Shown in pieces: positions 1-8,704 of a stretch of DNA of 64,000 nt. Positions within the stretch are counted from its first letter, which is position 1. Each line of letters starts with the position of its first letter. Under the pieces are notes generated by a model. It was not told the origin of the DNA and searched no databases. It was given only the letters and a program-made list of their open reading frames with translations. Position numbers and translations under genes: made by a program. Origin of the DNA: Marinoscillum furvescens DSM 4134 (GTDB taxonomy: Bacteria > Bacteroidota > Bacteroidia > Cytophagales > Cyclobacteriaceae); NCBI RefSeq assembly GCF_003386095.1, contig NZ_QREG01000005.1:22948-86947 (forward strand), read 5' to 3'.

Positions 1-882
1 AATGGAGGAGAGTCGTTTACAGTAGGCGAAAGCACCAACATCACGTGGACGAGTGCGGGTATACCCGATACCGACCTGATCGAGATTCGCCTGAGTACCG
101 ATGGAGGCAGCACGTACAGCATTTTAGCAGACGGCACCTTTGGGACGTATGGGGGCACTTACAGCTGGACGGTACCAGACCAGGTGACAGCCACCGCACG
201 CATAGAGGTTGCGAACACTACACAAAATGTAGCAGATGCGAGTGATGCCAATTTTAGTATCGTGAGTGGTACATCTTTGACCCTATCCGCTCCAAATGGA
301 GGGGAGTCATTTACGGTAGGCGAAAGCACCAACATCACGTGGACGAGTGCGGGCATACCCGATACCGACCTGATCGAGATTCGCCTGAGTACCGATGGAG
401 GCAGTACGTACAGCATTTTAGCAGACGGCACCTTTGGGACGTATAGCGGCACTTACAGCTGGACGGTACCAGACCAGGTGACAGCCACCGCACGCATAGA
501 GGTTGCGAACACTACACAAAATGTAGCAGATGCGAGTGATGCCAATTTTAGTATCGTGAGTGGTACATCTTTGACCCTATCCGCTCCAAATGGAGGGGAG
601 TCGTTTACAGTAGGCGAAAGCACCAACATCACGTGGACGAGTGCGGGTATACCCGATACCGACCTGATCGAGATTCGCTTGAGTACCGATGGGGGCACGA
701 CGTATAGCATATTGGCCGATGGTACCTTTGGGACGTATAGCGGCACTTACAGCTGGACGGTTCCAGACCAGGTGACTTCTACTGCTCGCATAGAGATAGC
801 CAACACCACTCAGAATGTTGCCGATGCGAGTGATGCCAATTTTAGTATTGAGGCGGCTCCGGCAGTAAATGTCACATCACCT
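1..882 (+). repeat. Three in-frame 294-bp tandem repeats
   Basis: The motif aatggagg(a/g)gagtc starts at 1, 295 and 589, giving a period of exactly 294 bp (98 codons). Copies 1 and 2 are almost identical even at wobble positions; copy 3 diverges slightly in its second half (about 690-850). A fourth, protein-level copy starts at 883 but is strongly diverged in DNA. Silent-site identity points to recent duplication or gene conversion. The array probably extends upstream of the window. Confidence 0.95.
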
Positions 883-3441
883 AATGGAGGGGAAGTATGG
901 AACATAGGGGAGAGTTATCAAATTTCCTGGGAGACATCTGGCTTCTTGAGCTCGGATGTTCTGGAGATAGCGCTGAGTAGAGATGCGGGCATCAGCTATG
1001 AAGTCATTAGCACTGGGCCAAACAATATTTATGCTGGAAATCAAATGACCTGGGAAGCAGATGGAGCAGCCAGCACTGAAGCTTTGGTGAAGGTCACCAA
1101 CACTACGCAAGGAATTGCGGATTCTTCAGCGAACGTATTTACCCTTCAGCAAGTAGAGCGCACTGTGACACTTACCAGCCCCACGGGTGGAGATCAATGG
1201 GAGGTTGGATCATCCCAGCAGATTGCATGGGAACGGCTAAATATCCCAGATTCGGATGGACTCAGCTTTCAGATTAGTTTCGATGGAGGGGCCAACTTTG
1301 AGTCCATAGGAAGTACCGTTACTTTTGGCAATTATCCGAACAACTCGGCCACTTATACGGTGCCTGACCAGGTGAGTAATGAAGTGCTACTTGCAGTGGT
1401 CAATACCACCAGAACGATTGGTGATACCTCAGCTCTTTTCTCAATAATTCCTGAACCAGATCGTACAGCAGCAGTATTTACTTCCGTGATACGCCCAACG
1501 ATCATAGGAGAAGCATTTGACATGACAGTGGTGCTCAATGAGCCTGCAACAATTTCGTTAGTGGCGCTAAGTGCAGGATCAGCCCAACCCGAGGCAGCTG
1601 CCATTCGGGCTGCTGCAGATGGCTCTACTCCACTGGAAGGTCAGGTAGCCATTGCTCAATATGCATACGAGTCGGGAGAAATGGAACTGGCGGGATCAGG
1701 GGAGTTTATACGCCAGGCCAACTATGACTTTTACCTTACGGCCGAAGATACTGCAGGCAACCTTACTTCACGTGTTGGATATACCGGCATATTGGCGCAG
1801 TATACGCCATTGGAGCAAGATTCACTAGTAGTGAAAACCCTCTATGAGCAAATGGGCGGTGAAAACTGGACCGTAGCAGAAAACTGGATCAACCTACCGC
1901 TGGCCGAACGAGAAGAATTGACCGTTTCAGAAGAAAGAATCACGGAAATCCGATTGGCAGAAAAGGGGCTCGAAGGAGCACTGCCGGTTGATATCCTTAC
2001 AATGGATGCGCTGAGCGTTTTGGACCTGAGCTCCAATGAAGTTTCTGAGCTACCTACCCTCACCGGTCTTCCGTTGACCACATTGGCGGTAGGAGAAAAT
2101 AACTTGGATTTCGGTGACCTGGAAAAGAATGCCGCTCTTTTTGGTGAACCGTCCGAATACAGCCCCCAAGCTGCGATCGTAGCATCGGATAGTATTGCAC
2201 TAAAAATAGGCGCATCGTACATATTTACGTTGCCAGTAGGTGGTGAAAATACCTCTTATACCTGGTATGTGGATTCGTTGAAAACCCATGAAAAGGTGTC
2301 AGAAGTAATCGAAGGTCAATCTAATGAGACTTTGATGGTCACCGATCTAAACTATGACCGGATGGGCATCTATCGCGGTGAGGCAACTAACGCTGCATTG
2401 CCAGGGCTTACACTCGTGCACGACCCCATTCAGCTTTGGGCTACAGCCAATCTGACATTTACTATCACCGCTGATGATGCTCCCCTTCTCGATGGAGCGG
2501 CCTTTGCCCTTCGCAATCGCGGCCCCGGCAGGGCATATGACAGTATCCCAAAAACGAGCGCAGGATTGAGTGATCCTGATGGTTTGCCGGTGGTTAATGG
2601 AAAAGTGGTTTTCAAAGACCTGTTGCTAGGCGAATACCTGATCGCTGTGCGGGGAGATAAGGAAAAATACCTTCCTACCTACTATGAGAATACCTACTTG
2701 TGGGAGGAGGCCAGTCTGTTACTTTTTACAGAGGATGCGGCAGAAAGCATGGAGATGTTTGTGATTCCTCCGCCATTGACACCAGATGATGGGTCGGGTA
2801 CGGTGGCTGGAACCATAGAGTCGGATTTTGGAGATGAAACGGGTACAAACGATGGACGAATTGCTGCCAGAAGAAAAGTGAAACGTGCCGGATGTTCCAT
2901 GCGAAGGTTTGTACGACGAGGACGCTCAGACCAGGAGGATGGCGAATATGAGTTGATTGCGTATGTAGAATCTGATGACGAGGGCCGCTTTAAGTTCGAC
3001 TTTATACCGCCAGGAAAGTATCGCTTCAACATCGAATATCCGGGTATTCCGATGGATCCAAATTCCTTTGTAGAGTTTGAAATAGGTGAGGCCGGCTCAC
3101 CAAATAATAGCATCGAACTACAGGCTACCGTCACTGAAGATGGCATCAAAGTAGATCGAATCAATGCGTTGGCTATTCGGTCCGGACGATCTATGGAGGT
3201 AATCCTGTATCCCAACCCGGCCGATGAGCACCTGACACTCAATGGAGAACAGCTGGTGGGGATGTCCACGGTAGAGTTGTTTGACCTCTCTGGCATTCGC
3301 CTTAAAAGCGTAACCATGGATCTGAGTGTCCCACAAACACTCAATATTGAAGGTTTTGCCGAAGGGCTCTATTTTATTCAGATAACAAACGCAGGCTTTT
3401 TGCAGCCTGCCAGGTACAAACTGATGATTAGAAAGCGTTAG
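1..3441 (+). CDS. Large secreted repeat protein with Kre9/KNH-like repeats, LRR and T9SS sorting domain (5' end outside window)
   Basis: The reading frame is open from base 1, so the gene starts upstream; 1146 codons are visible. Residues 1-294 (window numbering) are three nearly identical 98-residue repeats, followed by two diverged copies to about residue 483. Each has the PNGGE-x-W/F-x-G-x(5)-I-x-W pattern of the Kre9/KNH-like (PF10342) fold. Then come an Ig-like segment, a leucine-rich-repeat stretch (about 615-710, starting LYEQMGGENWT), another Ig-like domain, a carboxypeptidase-regulatory/SdrD-like domain (about 930-1040, with FIPPGKYRF), and a C-terminal type A T9SS sorting domain (about 1070-1146, YPNPA... 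GLYFIQI...). The protein is therefore probably exported by the type IX system and anchored or released at the surface, perhaps as an adhesin; that role is inference. A short very basic segment (RAARRKVKR... RRFVRRGR) just before the SdrD-like domain is odd for this acidic protein. Confidence 0.9.
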   Translation, partial: NGGESFTVGESTNITWTSAGIPDTDLIEIRLSTDGGSTYSILADGTFGTYGGTYSWTVPDQVTATARIEVANTTQNVADASDANFSIVSGTSLTLSAPNGGESFTVGESTNITWTSAGIPDTDLIEIRLSTDGGSTYSILADGTFGTYSGTYSWTVPDQVTATARIEVANTTQNVADASDANFSIVSGTSLTLSAPNGGESFTVGESTNITWTSAGIPDTDLIEIRLSTDGGTTYSILADGTFGTYSGTYSWTVPDQVTSTARIEIANTTQNVADASDANFSIEAAPAVNVTSPNGGEVWNIGESYQISWETSGFLSSDVLEIALSRDAGISYEVISTGPNNIYAGNQMTWEADGAASTEALVKVTNTTQGIADSSANVFTLQQVERTVTLTSPTGGDQWEVGSSQQIAWERLNIPDSDGLSFQISFDGGANFESIGSTVTFGNYPNNSATYTVPDQVSNEVLLAVVNTTRTIGDTSALFSIIPEPDRTAAVFTSVIRPTIIGEAFDMTVVLNEPATISLVALSAGSAQPEAAAIRAAADGSTPLEGQVAIAQYAYESGEMELAGSGEFIRQANYDFYLTAEDTAGNLTSRVGYTGILAQYTPLEQDSLVVKTLYEQMGGENWTVAENWINLPLAEREELTVSEERITEIRLAEKGLEGALPVDILTMDALSVLDLSSNEVSELPTLTGLPLTTLAVGENNLDFGDLEKNAALFGEPSEYSPQAAIVASDSIALKIGASYIFTLPVGGENTSYTWYVDSLKTHEKVSEVIEGQSNETLMVTDLNYDRMGIYRGEATNAALPGLTLVHDPIQLWATANLTFTITADDAPLLDGAAFALRNRGPGRAYDSIPKTSAGLSDPDGLPVVNGKVVFKDLLLGEYLIAVRGDKEKYLPTYYENTYLWEEASLLLFTEDAAESMEMFVIPPPLTPDDGSGTVAGTIESDFGDETGTNDGRIAARRKVKRAGCSMRRFVRRGRSDQEDGEYELIAYVESDDEGRFKFDFIPPGKYRFNIEYPGIPMDPNSFVEFEIGEAGSPNNSIELQATVTEDGIKVDRINALAIRSGRSMEVILYPNPADEHLTLNGEQLVGMSTVELFDLSGIRLKSVTMDLSVPQTLNIEGFAEGLYFIQITNAGFLQPARYKLMIRKR

Positions 3442-3458
3442 GTGTAGCGGTGATTCAT

Positions 3459-3488
3459 GGCCCTGCCTCTCCCCAAGGAGGTAGGGCC
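3459..3488. terminator. Hairpin between convergent genes
   Basis: GGCCCTGCCTC (3459-3469) pairs with GAGGTAGGGCC (3478-3488) with one mismatch and an 8-nt loop. It lies between the ends of the giant repeat protein and the convergent methyltransferase, as expected for a bidirectional terminator, though it lacks a strong T-tract. Confidence 0.6.
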
Positions 3489-3495
3489 TCACCAA

Positions 3496-4191
3496 TTACA
3501 GAGTGATCACGAGCTGCCACCGAAATGCCCAACGCCATTTCAGTTCGTAGTTTTGAATTTCGGCTTCATGCAAAATAGCTTTTAGCTCATGCTTTTTAAA
3601 CCCACGGGCTACGCTCAGGGCAGCATCGTTTCGTACCATGTAGGACTTAGAAAAAAACCGGGTAAGTAGCCGGATGGAATGGTAAGCCAAAAGGTGTCGG
3701 TGCAGATCATTGACTACTATGGCCACTCGTGCCTGATGACTAAATGAGCGGAAAAGCTGGACGAGCTCTCCATGAGTAAAATGATGTAAAAACAGGCAGC
3801 AGTGGATGATGTCAAAATGCTGCTGCTGGAAGTCTTCACTAAAAATATTGTGACACTGCACCTCGATTTCTGGCCATGATTTTGTGTGGCCCTGGGCATA
3901 ATTCACAATATGTGGATTGGCATCAATTCCGGTAAACTTCACCTTGCGGTATTGTTTCCTTGCGATTTTGGCCATTTCTATCAGGATGTCAGCACCTCCG
4001 CATCCCAGGTCTGCCACAGATTGGATTTCGTTGCCTTTCAGCAATTTCTTAAAAGCAGAAAGGCTGATCGCATTGCCTCCAAGTGTTCGGTTGATGTAGT
4101 CGAGCTCTCGCAAAGTTTGATCAATGACTTGCCCTGATAGGTTCAGGTCGTCCATGATTTCTTCTTCCGAGGCGCGATACTTCAGGTTCAT
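3496..4191 (-). CDS. Class I SAM-dependent methyltransferase of the type III PKS locus
   Basis: 231 residues. The SAM-binding motif I is VADLGCGGADILIEMA (about residues 58-73), followed by FTGIDANPHIVNYA and the post-motif IIHCCLFLHHF, typical of UbiE/COQ5-like class I methyltransferases. The start ATG overlaps the stop of the type III PKS by four bases (ATGA), so the two are translationally coupled. By analogy with Streptomyces srsB, which methylates the phenolic lipid made by the neighbouring type III PKS, it probably methylates the polyketide-derived ring. Which position is methylated cannot be read from the sequence. Confidence 0.85.
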   Translation of the reverse strand: MNLKYRASEEEIMDDLNLSGQVIDQTLRELDYINRTLGGNAISLSAFKKLLKGNEIQSVADLGCGGADILIEMAKIARKQYRKVKFTGIDANPHIVNYAQGHTKSWPEIEVQCHNIFSEDFQQQHFDIIHCCLFLHHFTHGELVQLFRSFSHQARVAIVVNDLHRHLLAYHSIRLLTRFFSKSYMVRNDAALSVARGFKKHELKAILHEAEIQNYELKWRWAFRWQLVITL

Positions 4192-5288
4192 GGGTGTACA
4201 ATTTTTAGGAGCATGCTTTCCATGGTTAGGCCGGGGCCAAAGGCAAAACTCAGTACATGCTGGCCTGCGTGTTGCCGGTCCAGTTGTTGCATGATCCGAT
4301 GTAGCACAAACAAAACAGTGGGTGACGACATGTTGCCATAGTTTTTGAGGATGTCGTAGGCAGGTGAATTGGCGGCTTTGTCTATCCCCAACTCTTCTTC
4401 GATCACTTCGAGTATGCGCTTACCACCAGGGTGTATAGCGAAGTGATCTATATCAGCAATGGATTTTTGGAGTGTAGAGAGCAGTTTGCCCGTCAATTCA
4501 CCGATTCCTTTTTTGATTACCTCTGGTACTTCGTGTGTGAGTTTCATTTGAAATCCAAAATCACTGATGTGCCAGGCCATCATGTCTTTGCCTTCGGGTG
4601 CCAGGTCAGCGTAAAAGCTATCCAGCTGAAAGGATAGGCCACGACCTGGTCGACCTTCTACGAGTACAGCGGCAGCTCCATCGCCAAAAAGCGCTCCAGA
4701 TAGCAGGCTATCTTCATCCGTTTCTTTGAGGAGGTGAATGCTACACAGTTCTACGGCTACTATCAGGATTTTGCTGTCTGGTTGGTTTTGAGCGATCTCA
4801 TTGGCCACTTTCAATGCATTGAACGCCGCATAGCAACCCATAAAATTGACCGAAGTGCGCTGCACATTGGTATGCATCCCTAAGCGCTCAACGAGCTCTA
4901 TGTCTATGCCGGGTGCATACATTCCCGTACAGCTCACTGTAATCAAATGGGTAATGGATGTGGGAGTTGTAGCTCGCAGGCATGATGAAGCAGCTTTTTC
5001 ACATAACTTTATGGCCTCTCGCTGATAGAGCTGCATCCGATCGCTTACCTTTGGAAAAGGCTCCAGGTCATGATTTTTCGGGAAAAAAGTAAAATCTTCT
5101 GGGGGTCTGTCGAAATCAACAAGAACCGAATGTCTATACTGAATGCCGCTGGCTCGGTAGAGCAATTCTATGCGTTTTCGGTCATCTTCGCTGGTAGCCA
5201 GATGGCGGATCATAAATTCACGAATCGCTTGCTGACTGATGCGGTGATCCGGTACTGCCGTATGTATAGAGGTAATGTATGAAGGCAT
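4188..5288 (-). CDS. Type III polyketide synthase (chalcone/alkylresorcinol synthase family)
   Basis: 366 residues, the normal length of the family. The catalytic triad is visible: Cys152 in NFMGCYAAFNALK, His286 in FAIHPGGK and Asn319 in NYGNMSSPT; the C-terminal FAFGPGLTMES is the family's GFGPG loop. These enzymes condense malonyl-CoA units onto an acyl-CoA starter and cyclise the product to a resorcinol, pyrone or phloroglucinol. It is the first gene of a two-gene minus-strand operon with the methyltransferase, divergent from the UbiA gene (55-bp gap). A simple FabH is unlikely because the order and spacing of the triad and the GFGPG loop are those of chalcone synthases. The starter unit and ring type are unknown. 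Confidence 0.92.
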   Translation of the reverse strand: MPSYITSIHTAVPDHRISQQAIREFMIRHLATSEDDRKRIELLYRASGIQYRHSVLVDFDRPPEDFTFFPKNHDLEPFPKVSDRMQLYQREAIKLCEKAASSCLRATTPTSITHLITVSCTGMYAPGIDIELVERLGMHTNVQRTSVNFMGCYAAFNALKVANEIAQNQPDSKILIVAVELCSIHLLKETDEDSLLSGALFGDGAAAVLVEGRPGRGLSFQLDSFYADLAPEGKDMMAWHISDFGFQMKLTHEVPEVIKKGIGELTGKLLSTLQKSIADIDHFAIHPGGKRILEVIEEELGIDKAANSPAYDILKNYGNMSSPTVLFVLHRIMQQLDRQHAGQHVLSFAFGPGLTMESMLLKIVHP

Positions 5289-5343
5289 AGCGTCGTTAGT
5301 AAGTAATTATAACCAGTTTTAGTCAAGAGGTTTTACCAAAGCC

Positions 5344-6207
5344 ATGAAAAAGTCGACATTCTTACATTTGAGATTTCCCTTTTCGTTTTTCCTGCTTCCG
5401 GTTTTTTTATTTGCGGCTGCTGTGGCAGTGCCTTTTAGCTGGAGCCAATTCGTCTGGTTGTTCGTCATCCTTCATCTTTTACTCTACCCGGCTAGCAATG
5501 GTTACAATAGTTATTTTGATAAAGATGAAGGCAGTATTGGTGGCTTGAAGAACCCCCCAAAAGTAAGTCCAGAGCTTTTTTATGTGTCATGGATTATGGA
5601 CTTGCTGGCCATTGCTATTGGCTGGCTGGTGTTTTCCTGGCAGCTGGCGTTGATGCTTTTGATCTATGGAATGATGAGCAAGGCGTACAGCCACCCAATG
5701 GTTCGGCTCAAAAAACGTCCAGTCTTGGGATGGATAGTGGCTGGGGTATTTCAGGGTTATTTTACACTGATGATGTCAGTAATGGCCTTGCAAGGCTCAG
5801 GATTTTCAGTTTTTGAAGATGTTTCTACGCATTTGGCAGGTGGATTAAGCACGCTCCTGCTTTTTGGGTCTTACCCAATGACACAGATCTATCAGCATGC
5901 CGAAGACAAAAGCCGGGGAGATATTACGCTGAGTCTAAAGTTGGGTATTCGTGGCACGTTTGTGTTTACAGCTGCTTTCTTTACGCTTTCTGTAGCGCTT
6001 TTTTATGCCTATCTCAGCACCTGTTTTGTAGCATATAGTGGCTTTGTTTTTGTAGCGGCCCTGTTGCCAGTGCTCATTTATTTTACAACTTGGTTTGCCA
6101 AAGTCCTGAAAGACGCCCAAAAGGCAGACTATACCCATACCATGCGGCTAAACCTGATTAGTAGTTGCTGCCTCAATGCCTTCTTTCTGTGGTTGATTTT
6201 TAGCTGA
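5344..6207 (+). CDS. UbiA-family membrane prenyltransferase
   Basis: 287 residues with about eight or nine hydrophobic segments. The first Asp-rich motif is NSYFDKDEG (about residues 55-63, Asp59 and Asp61), a variant of NDxxDxxxD. The second is EDKSRGD (Asp188, Asp193). Both are needed in the family for Mg-diphosphate binding. UbiA enzymes attach isoprenyl chains to aromatic acceptors in the membrane. The gene diverges from the type III PKS and overlaps the convergent FAD oxidoreductase by 8 bp, suggesting its acceptor is the PKS-derived phenol. It is not near men or ubi genes, so a menaquinone role is less likely. The prenyl donor is unknown. Confidence 0.88.
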   Translation: MKKSTFLHLRFPFSFFLLPVFLFAAAVAVPFSWSQFVWLFVILHLLLYPASNGYNSYFDKDEGSIGGLKNPPKVSPELFYVSWIMDLLAIAIGWLVFSWQLALMLLIYGMMSKAYSHPMVRLKKRPVLGWIVAGVFQGYFTLMMSVMALQGSGFSVFEDVSTHLAGGLSTLLLFGSYPMTQIYQHAEDKSRGDITLSLKLGIRGTFVFTAAFFTLSVALFYAYLSTCFVAYSGFVFVAALLPVLIYFTTWFAKVLKDAQKADYTHTMRLNLISSCCLNAFFLWLIFS

Positions 6208-7333
6208 AGGGCTCACCATGGGTTTGGCGAATGAGAGCTCGCGTGAGTGGCTTGATCGTTTTGCCTAGCACTACGGCCAGTTCGGAGGGAAAGGGTTTGC
6301 CAAAAAGGCCATTTTGGATAGTTCTACCAATTTTAAGCCTGAGTCCAAAGTGTGCTTTCCATTGTTGCTCATAGCTCCTGAGTATGTCTTCCAGCAAAAG
6401 CTTGTTTTCGCTCCGGTGATTCAGAATAGTCTCTGTCAGTAGTTTAGCAGCATGAATTCCCATGGCCATACCATTGCCACAAAGTGGCGTAATCATTCCC
6501 GAAGCATCACCAGCGAAAAGAAAATTACCCTCAACCGGCGATTTGATCGAAAACGAAATTTCATTAATCACTTGAGGATTGTCTAGCAAAAATTCGCTGT
6601 TTTCAAATAACTCTCGGAGCATTGGGTTTTGGTACAGCACATTTTTTTCCATCTCAGGAATATCACCGTATTTGCGAAGAAGCTTGCGCTCGGCCAGGTA
6701 GCAGATGTTATAGCGTTCGCCTTCTATTTTACTTATACCACAATATCCACCAGTAAAATTATGTAGCGCTATGGTATTGGCCGGAAAGTCCGTTTTTACA
6801 TGATATTTGATGCCCACATAGGGAGACCTGTTGGCCAAAAATGGGCGCTGGAGGTGTTGGTCCAGGATCGATCTTTTGCCATGGGCCAGGATTACCAACG
6901 ATGCATGATGGGTGCCGTGGTGTGCGGATTCTACTTCAAACAGTCTCTCATCTTGTAGAAAGCGAACTCCGCGCACTTTGCAGTTTTCGTGTAGCTGCAC
7001 TCCTGATTTTCTAGCTTCACCTGCCAGCCAGGCATCGTATGCATACCGGCTTATGCCAAACCCTCCAAGATCTAATGGATGACTAAAAGATCGGCCGGAG
7101 GCCGACGAGATGGTAAGCTGATCGATAGAGCTTGGTGCCAGGTGGCTGGGAAACAGGTCATGATTTTCTAGAAAGGGGATCACTTCGTTGGAAATGTACT
7201 CACCACATACCCGATGAAACGGGTAGCTGTTTTTTTCATATAGCGTGACACGAAGACCGGCCCTGGCAAGCAATATACTACTTACCAGCCCAGAGAGTCC
7301 TCCTCCGACAACTATGACGTCTTTCATTGGCAC
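6200..7333 (-). CDS. FAD-dependent oxidoreductase (geranylgeranyl reductase / aromatic hydroxylase-like)
   Basis: 377 residues. The N-terminal dinucleotide fold is VVGGGLSGL followed by YEK (FAD ribose-binding Glu). RVCGEYIS near residue 42 is the pattern seen in geranylgeranyl-reductase-like flavoproteins. The second FAD motif FLFAGDASGMITPLCGNG (about 270-288) is the GD motif of the group A hydroxylase superfamily. In the srs phenolic-lipid pathway a flavoprotein (SrsC) hydroxylates the ring to a quinone, so ring hydroxylation or saturation of the prenyl chain are the two obvious roles. The 3' end overlaps the convergent UbiA gene by 8 bp. Confidence 0.85.
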   Translation of the reverse strand: MPMKDVIVVGGGLSGLVSSILLARAGLRVTLYEKNSYPFHRVCGEYISNEVIPFLENHDLFPSHLAPSSIDQLTISSASGRSFSHPLDLGGFGISRYAYDAWLAGEARKSGVQLHENCKVRGVRFLQDERLFEVESAHHGTHHASLVILAHGKRSILDQHLQRPFLANRSPYVGIKYHVKTDFPANTIALHNFTGGYCGISKIEGERYNICYLAERKLLRKYGDIPEMEKNVLYQNPMLRELFENSEFLLDNPQVINEISFSIKSPVEGNFLFAGDASGMITPLCGNGMAMGIHAAKLLTETILNHRSENKLLLEDILRSYEQQWKAHFGLRLKIGRTIQNGLFGKPFPSELAVVLGKTIKPLTRALIRQTHGEPFS

Positions 7334-7350
7334 CAGATTCTGATGCTATA

Positions 7351-8601
7351 TTAGATCATTCTTCGGAGCCTAAAGACTTTCTTTTCTTTTTTTCCTTCTC
7401 GCCAGATGACAATCCTTACTTTGAAGCCATCTTTTTTGCGCAGCAGGTCGGTGATTTCGCCCATGGTAGCATTGCGCAGGTTGAGTCCATTTACTTTTAA
7501 CACCACATCACCGGGGAGGATGCCTGCATCTGCCGCAGGTGTTTCGTCCTGTATCCTGCGGACTACCAGAGAGTCCAGTTTTTTGCCTACAGCTCCGAGT
7601 GTGATTCCGCTCATGTCAAAGTCAAATTCATCATGGAAGCGGTTGCTGCGTTTGAGGTAGAGCTTTTGGTTTGGGTAGTCAAATGTGACATTGAAGCGTG
7701 TGAGCAGGTCACCGCCTATGGTGCCGTGGCGGGAGCCTCGTTTGATGGCTTTGATGTAGGCACCATCTATGGGAATGCTCGATAGCACTTCATCGAATTC
7801 ATAGCCCCCAATACTGCATTCGCTCATGCGACCCAAAAAACCGGGGATTTCTCCCCCAAGTCCTTGACCTAGTCGTGAGGTGAGCAATTTTTCAGGAAAT
7901 GCGATATCGTTCATATTGCGCACATCCAAAAGAAGGGCATGGCTTGCTCCTGTGTCCACCATAAGTTTTACACTGTCCGTCCGGTCTTTCTGACTGACGG
8001 TCATCTGCACGAAAGGCTTGGTGTTGGTCACTTCCAGTGGAATTTCCTGTGCGGATCTTTTGGGCTTGTAGTGCTCCGGACGATAAAAGCGAATCACTTT
8101 GTCGTCATAGTCCACATTCACCACAAAGCGATTGAACAGGTCATAGCCGAGGATTCCGTAGATTTCTTCACCCAGGTTTTTGTTGAGCTCCAGGTAATCA
8201 TGTTTGAGTACCAGCATGTTGATGCTGCGGCCTTGTATCCCCCCGGGTAAGGCCAGGTGAAGTCCTGTGGCCACATATGCCTGCAAAGAGTCTTGCACAC
8301 CTGGGGCTTGTATGGTGATGTCTCGTACATACTGGAGGCCCAGGATATCTCCAAATAGCTTTTCGGTAAGGATCGCCGACTCTGCGCCAGTGTCGAGTAT
8401 AAACTTTAACGTCAGGAAATTATTAATGGTAACAGGGACTACAATCAGGTTGCTGTATTCCTCAAAAGGTACCTCTACCATCTTGCGGTCTGGAGGCAGT
8501 ACAAATCCTATGGAACCCTGGGCATGAGCTGTATAAGAAAGAGCCAGACTGAGTACTGTACCCCAACATATCAACCAATACCAACGAAACTTCTTCAGCA
8601 T
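7351..8601 (-). CDS. Secreted retropepsin-like aspartyl protease with C-terminal PDZ domain
   Basis: Starting at the ATG at 8601 gives a clean signal peptide (MLKKFRWYWLICWG... ending AHAQ); an upstream TTG would add eight residues and is rejected. Two retropepsin-type half-domains are visible: FILDTGAES (Asp70) and LMVDTGASH in the middle of the protein, each followed by hydrophobic strands. The C-terminal about 90 residues form a PDZ domain (DETPAADAGILPGDVVLKVNG). Both half-domains keep the DTG triad, so an intramolecular pepsin-like active site is plausible. It is probably a periplasmic or envelope peptidase; the substrate is unknown. It lies 18 bp downstream-adjacent to the FAD oxidoreductase and may be cotranscribed with it, but nothing links them functionally. 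Confidence 0.85.
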   Translation of the reverse strand: MLKKFRWYWLICWGTVLSLALSYTAHAQGSIGFVLPPDRKMVEVPFEEYSNLIVVPVTINNFLTLKFILDTGAESAILTEKLFGDILGLQYVRDITIQAPGVQDSLQAYVATGLHLALPGGIQGRSINMLVLKHDYLELNKNLGEEIYGILGYDLFNRFVVNVDYDDKVIRFYRPEHYKPKRSAQEIPLEVTNTKPFVQMTVSQKDRTDSVKLMVDTGASHALLLDVRNMNDIAFPEKLLTSRLGQGLGGEIPGFLGRMSECSIGGYEFDEVLSSIPIDGAYIKAIKRGSRHGTIGGDLLTRFNVTFDYPNQKLYLKRSNRFHDEFDFDMSGITLGAVGKKLDSLVVRRIQDETPAADAGILPGDVVLKVNGLNLRNATMGEITDLLRKKDGFKVRIVIWREGKKEKKVFRLRRMI

Positions 8602-8704
8602 ATATTCCAAACAATATAAAAGCAAGAGCCCCTATACTGAGCCATGAAAAAATCATCACAGGGCTTCTAGCTGAAGATACAGGATTTTGCGGAGTTCGAT
8701 AAGC

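Noticed and set aside
159-746. Two identical 97-residue frames on the minus strand over the tandem repeats
   Set aside because: They are antisense shadows of the 294-bp repeat and share its period; the plus frame is a clear secreted protein.
1-882. CRISPR-like array
   Set aside because: The repeats are contiguous, 294 bp, in frame and coding; no short direct repeats with spacers are visible.
2694-3344. 216-residue minus-strand frame
   Set aside because: Antisense to the SdrD-like and T9SS parts of the giant protein; Ser/Arg-rich composition typical of a shadow.
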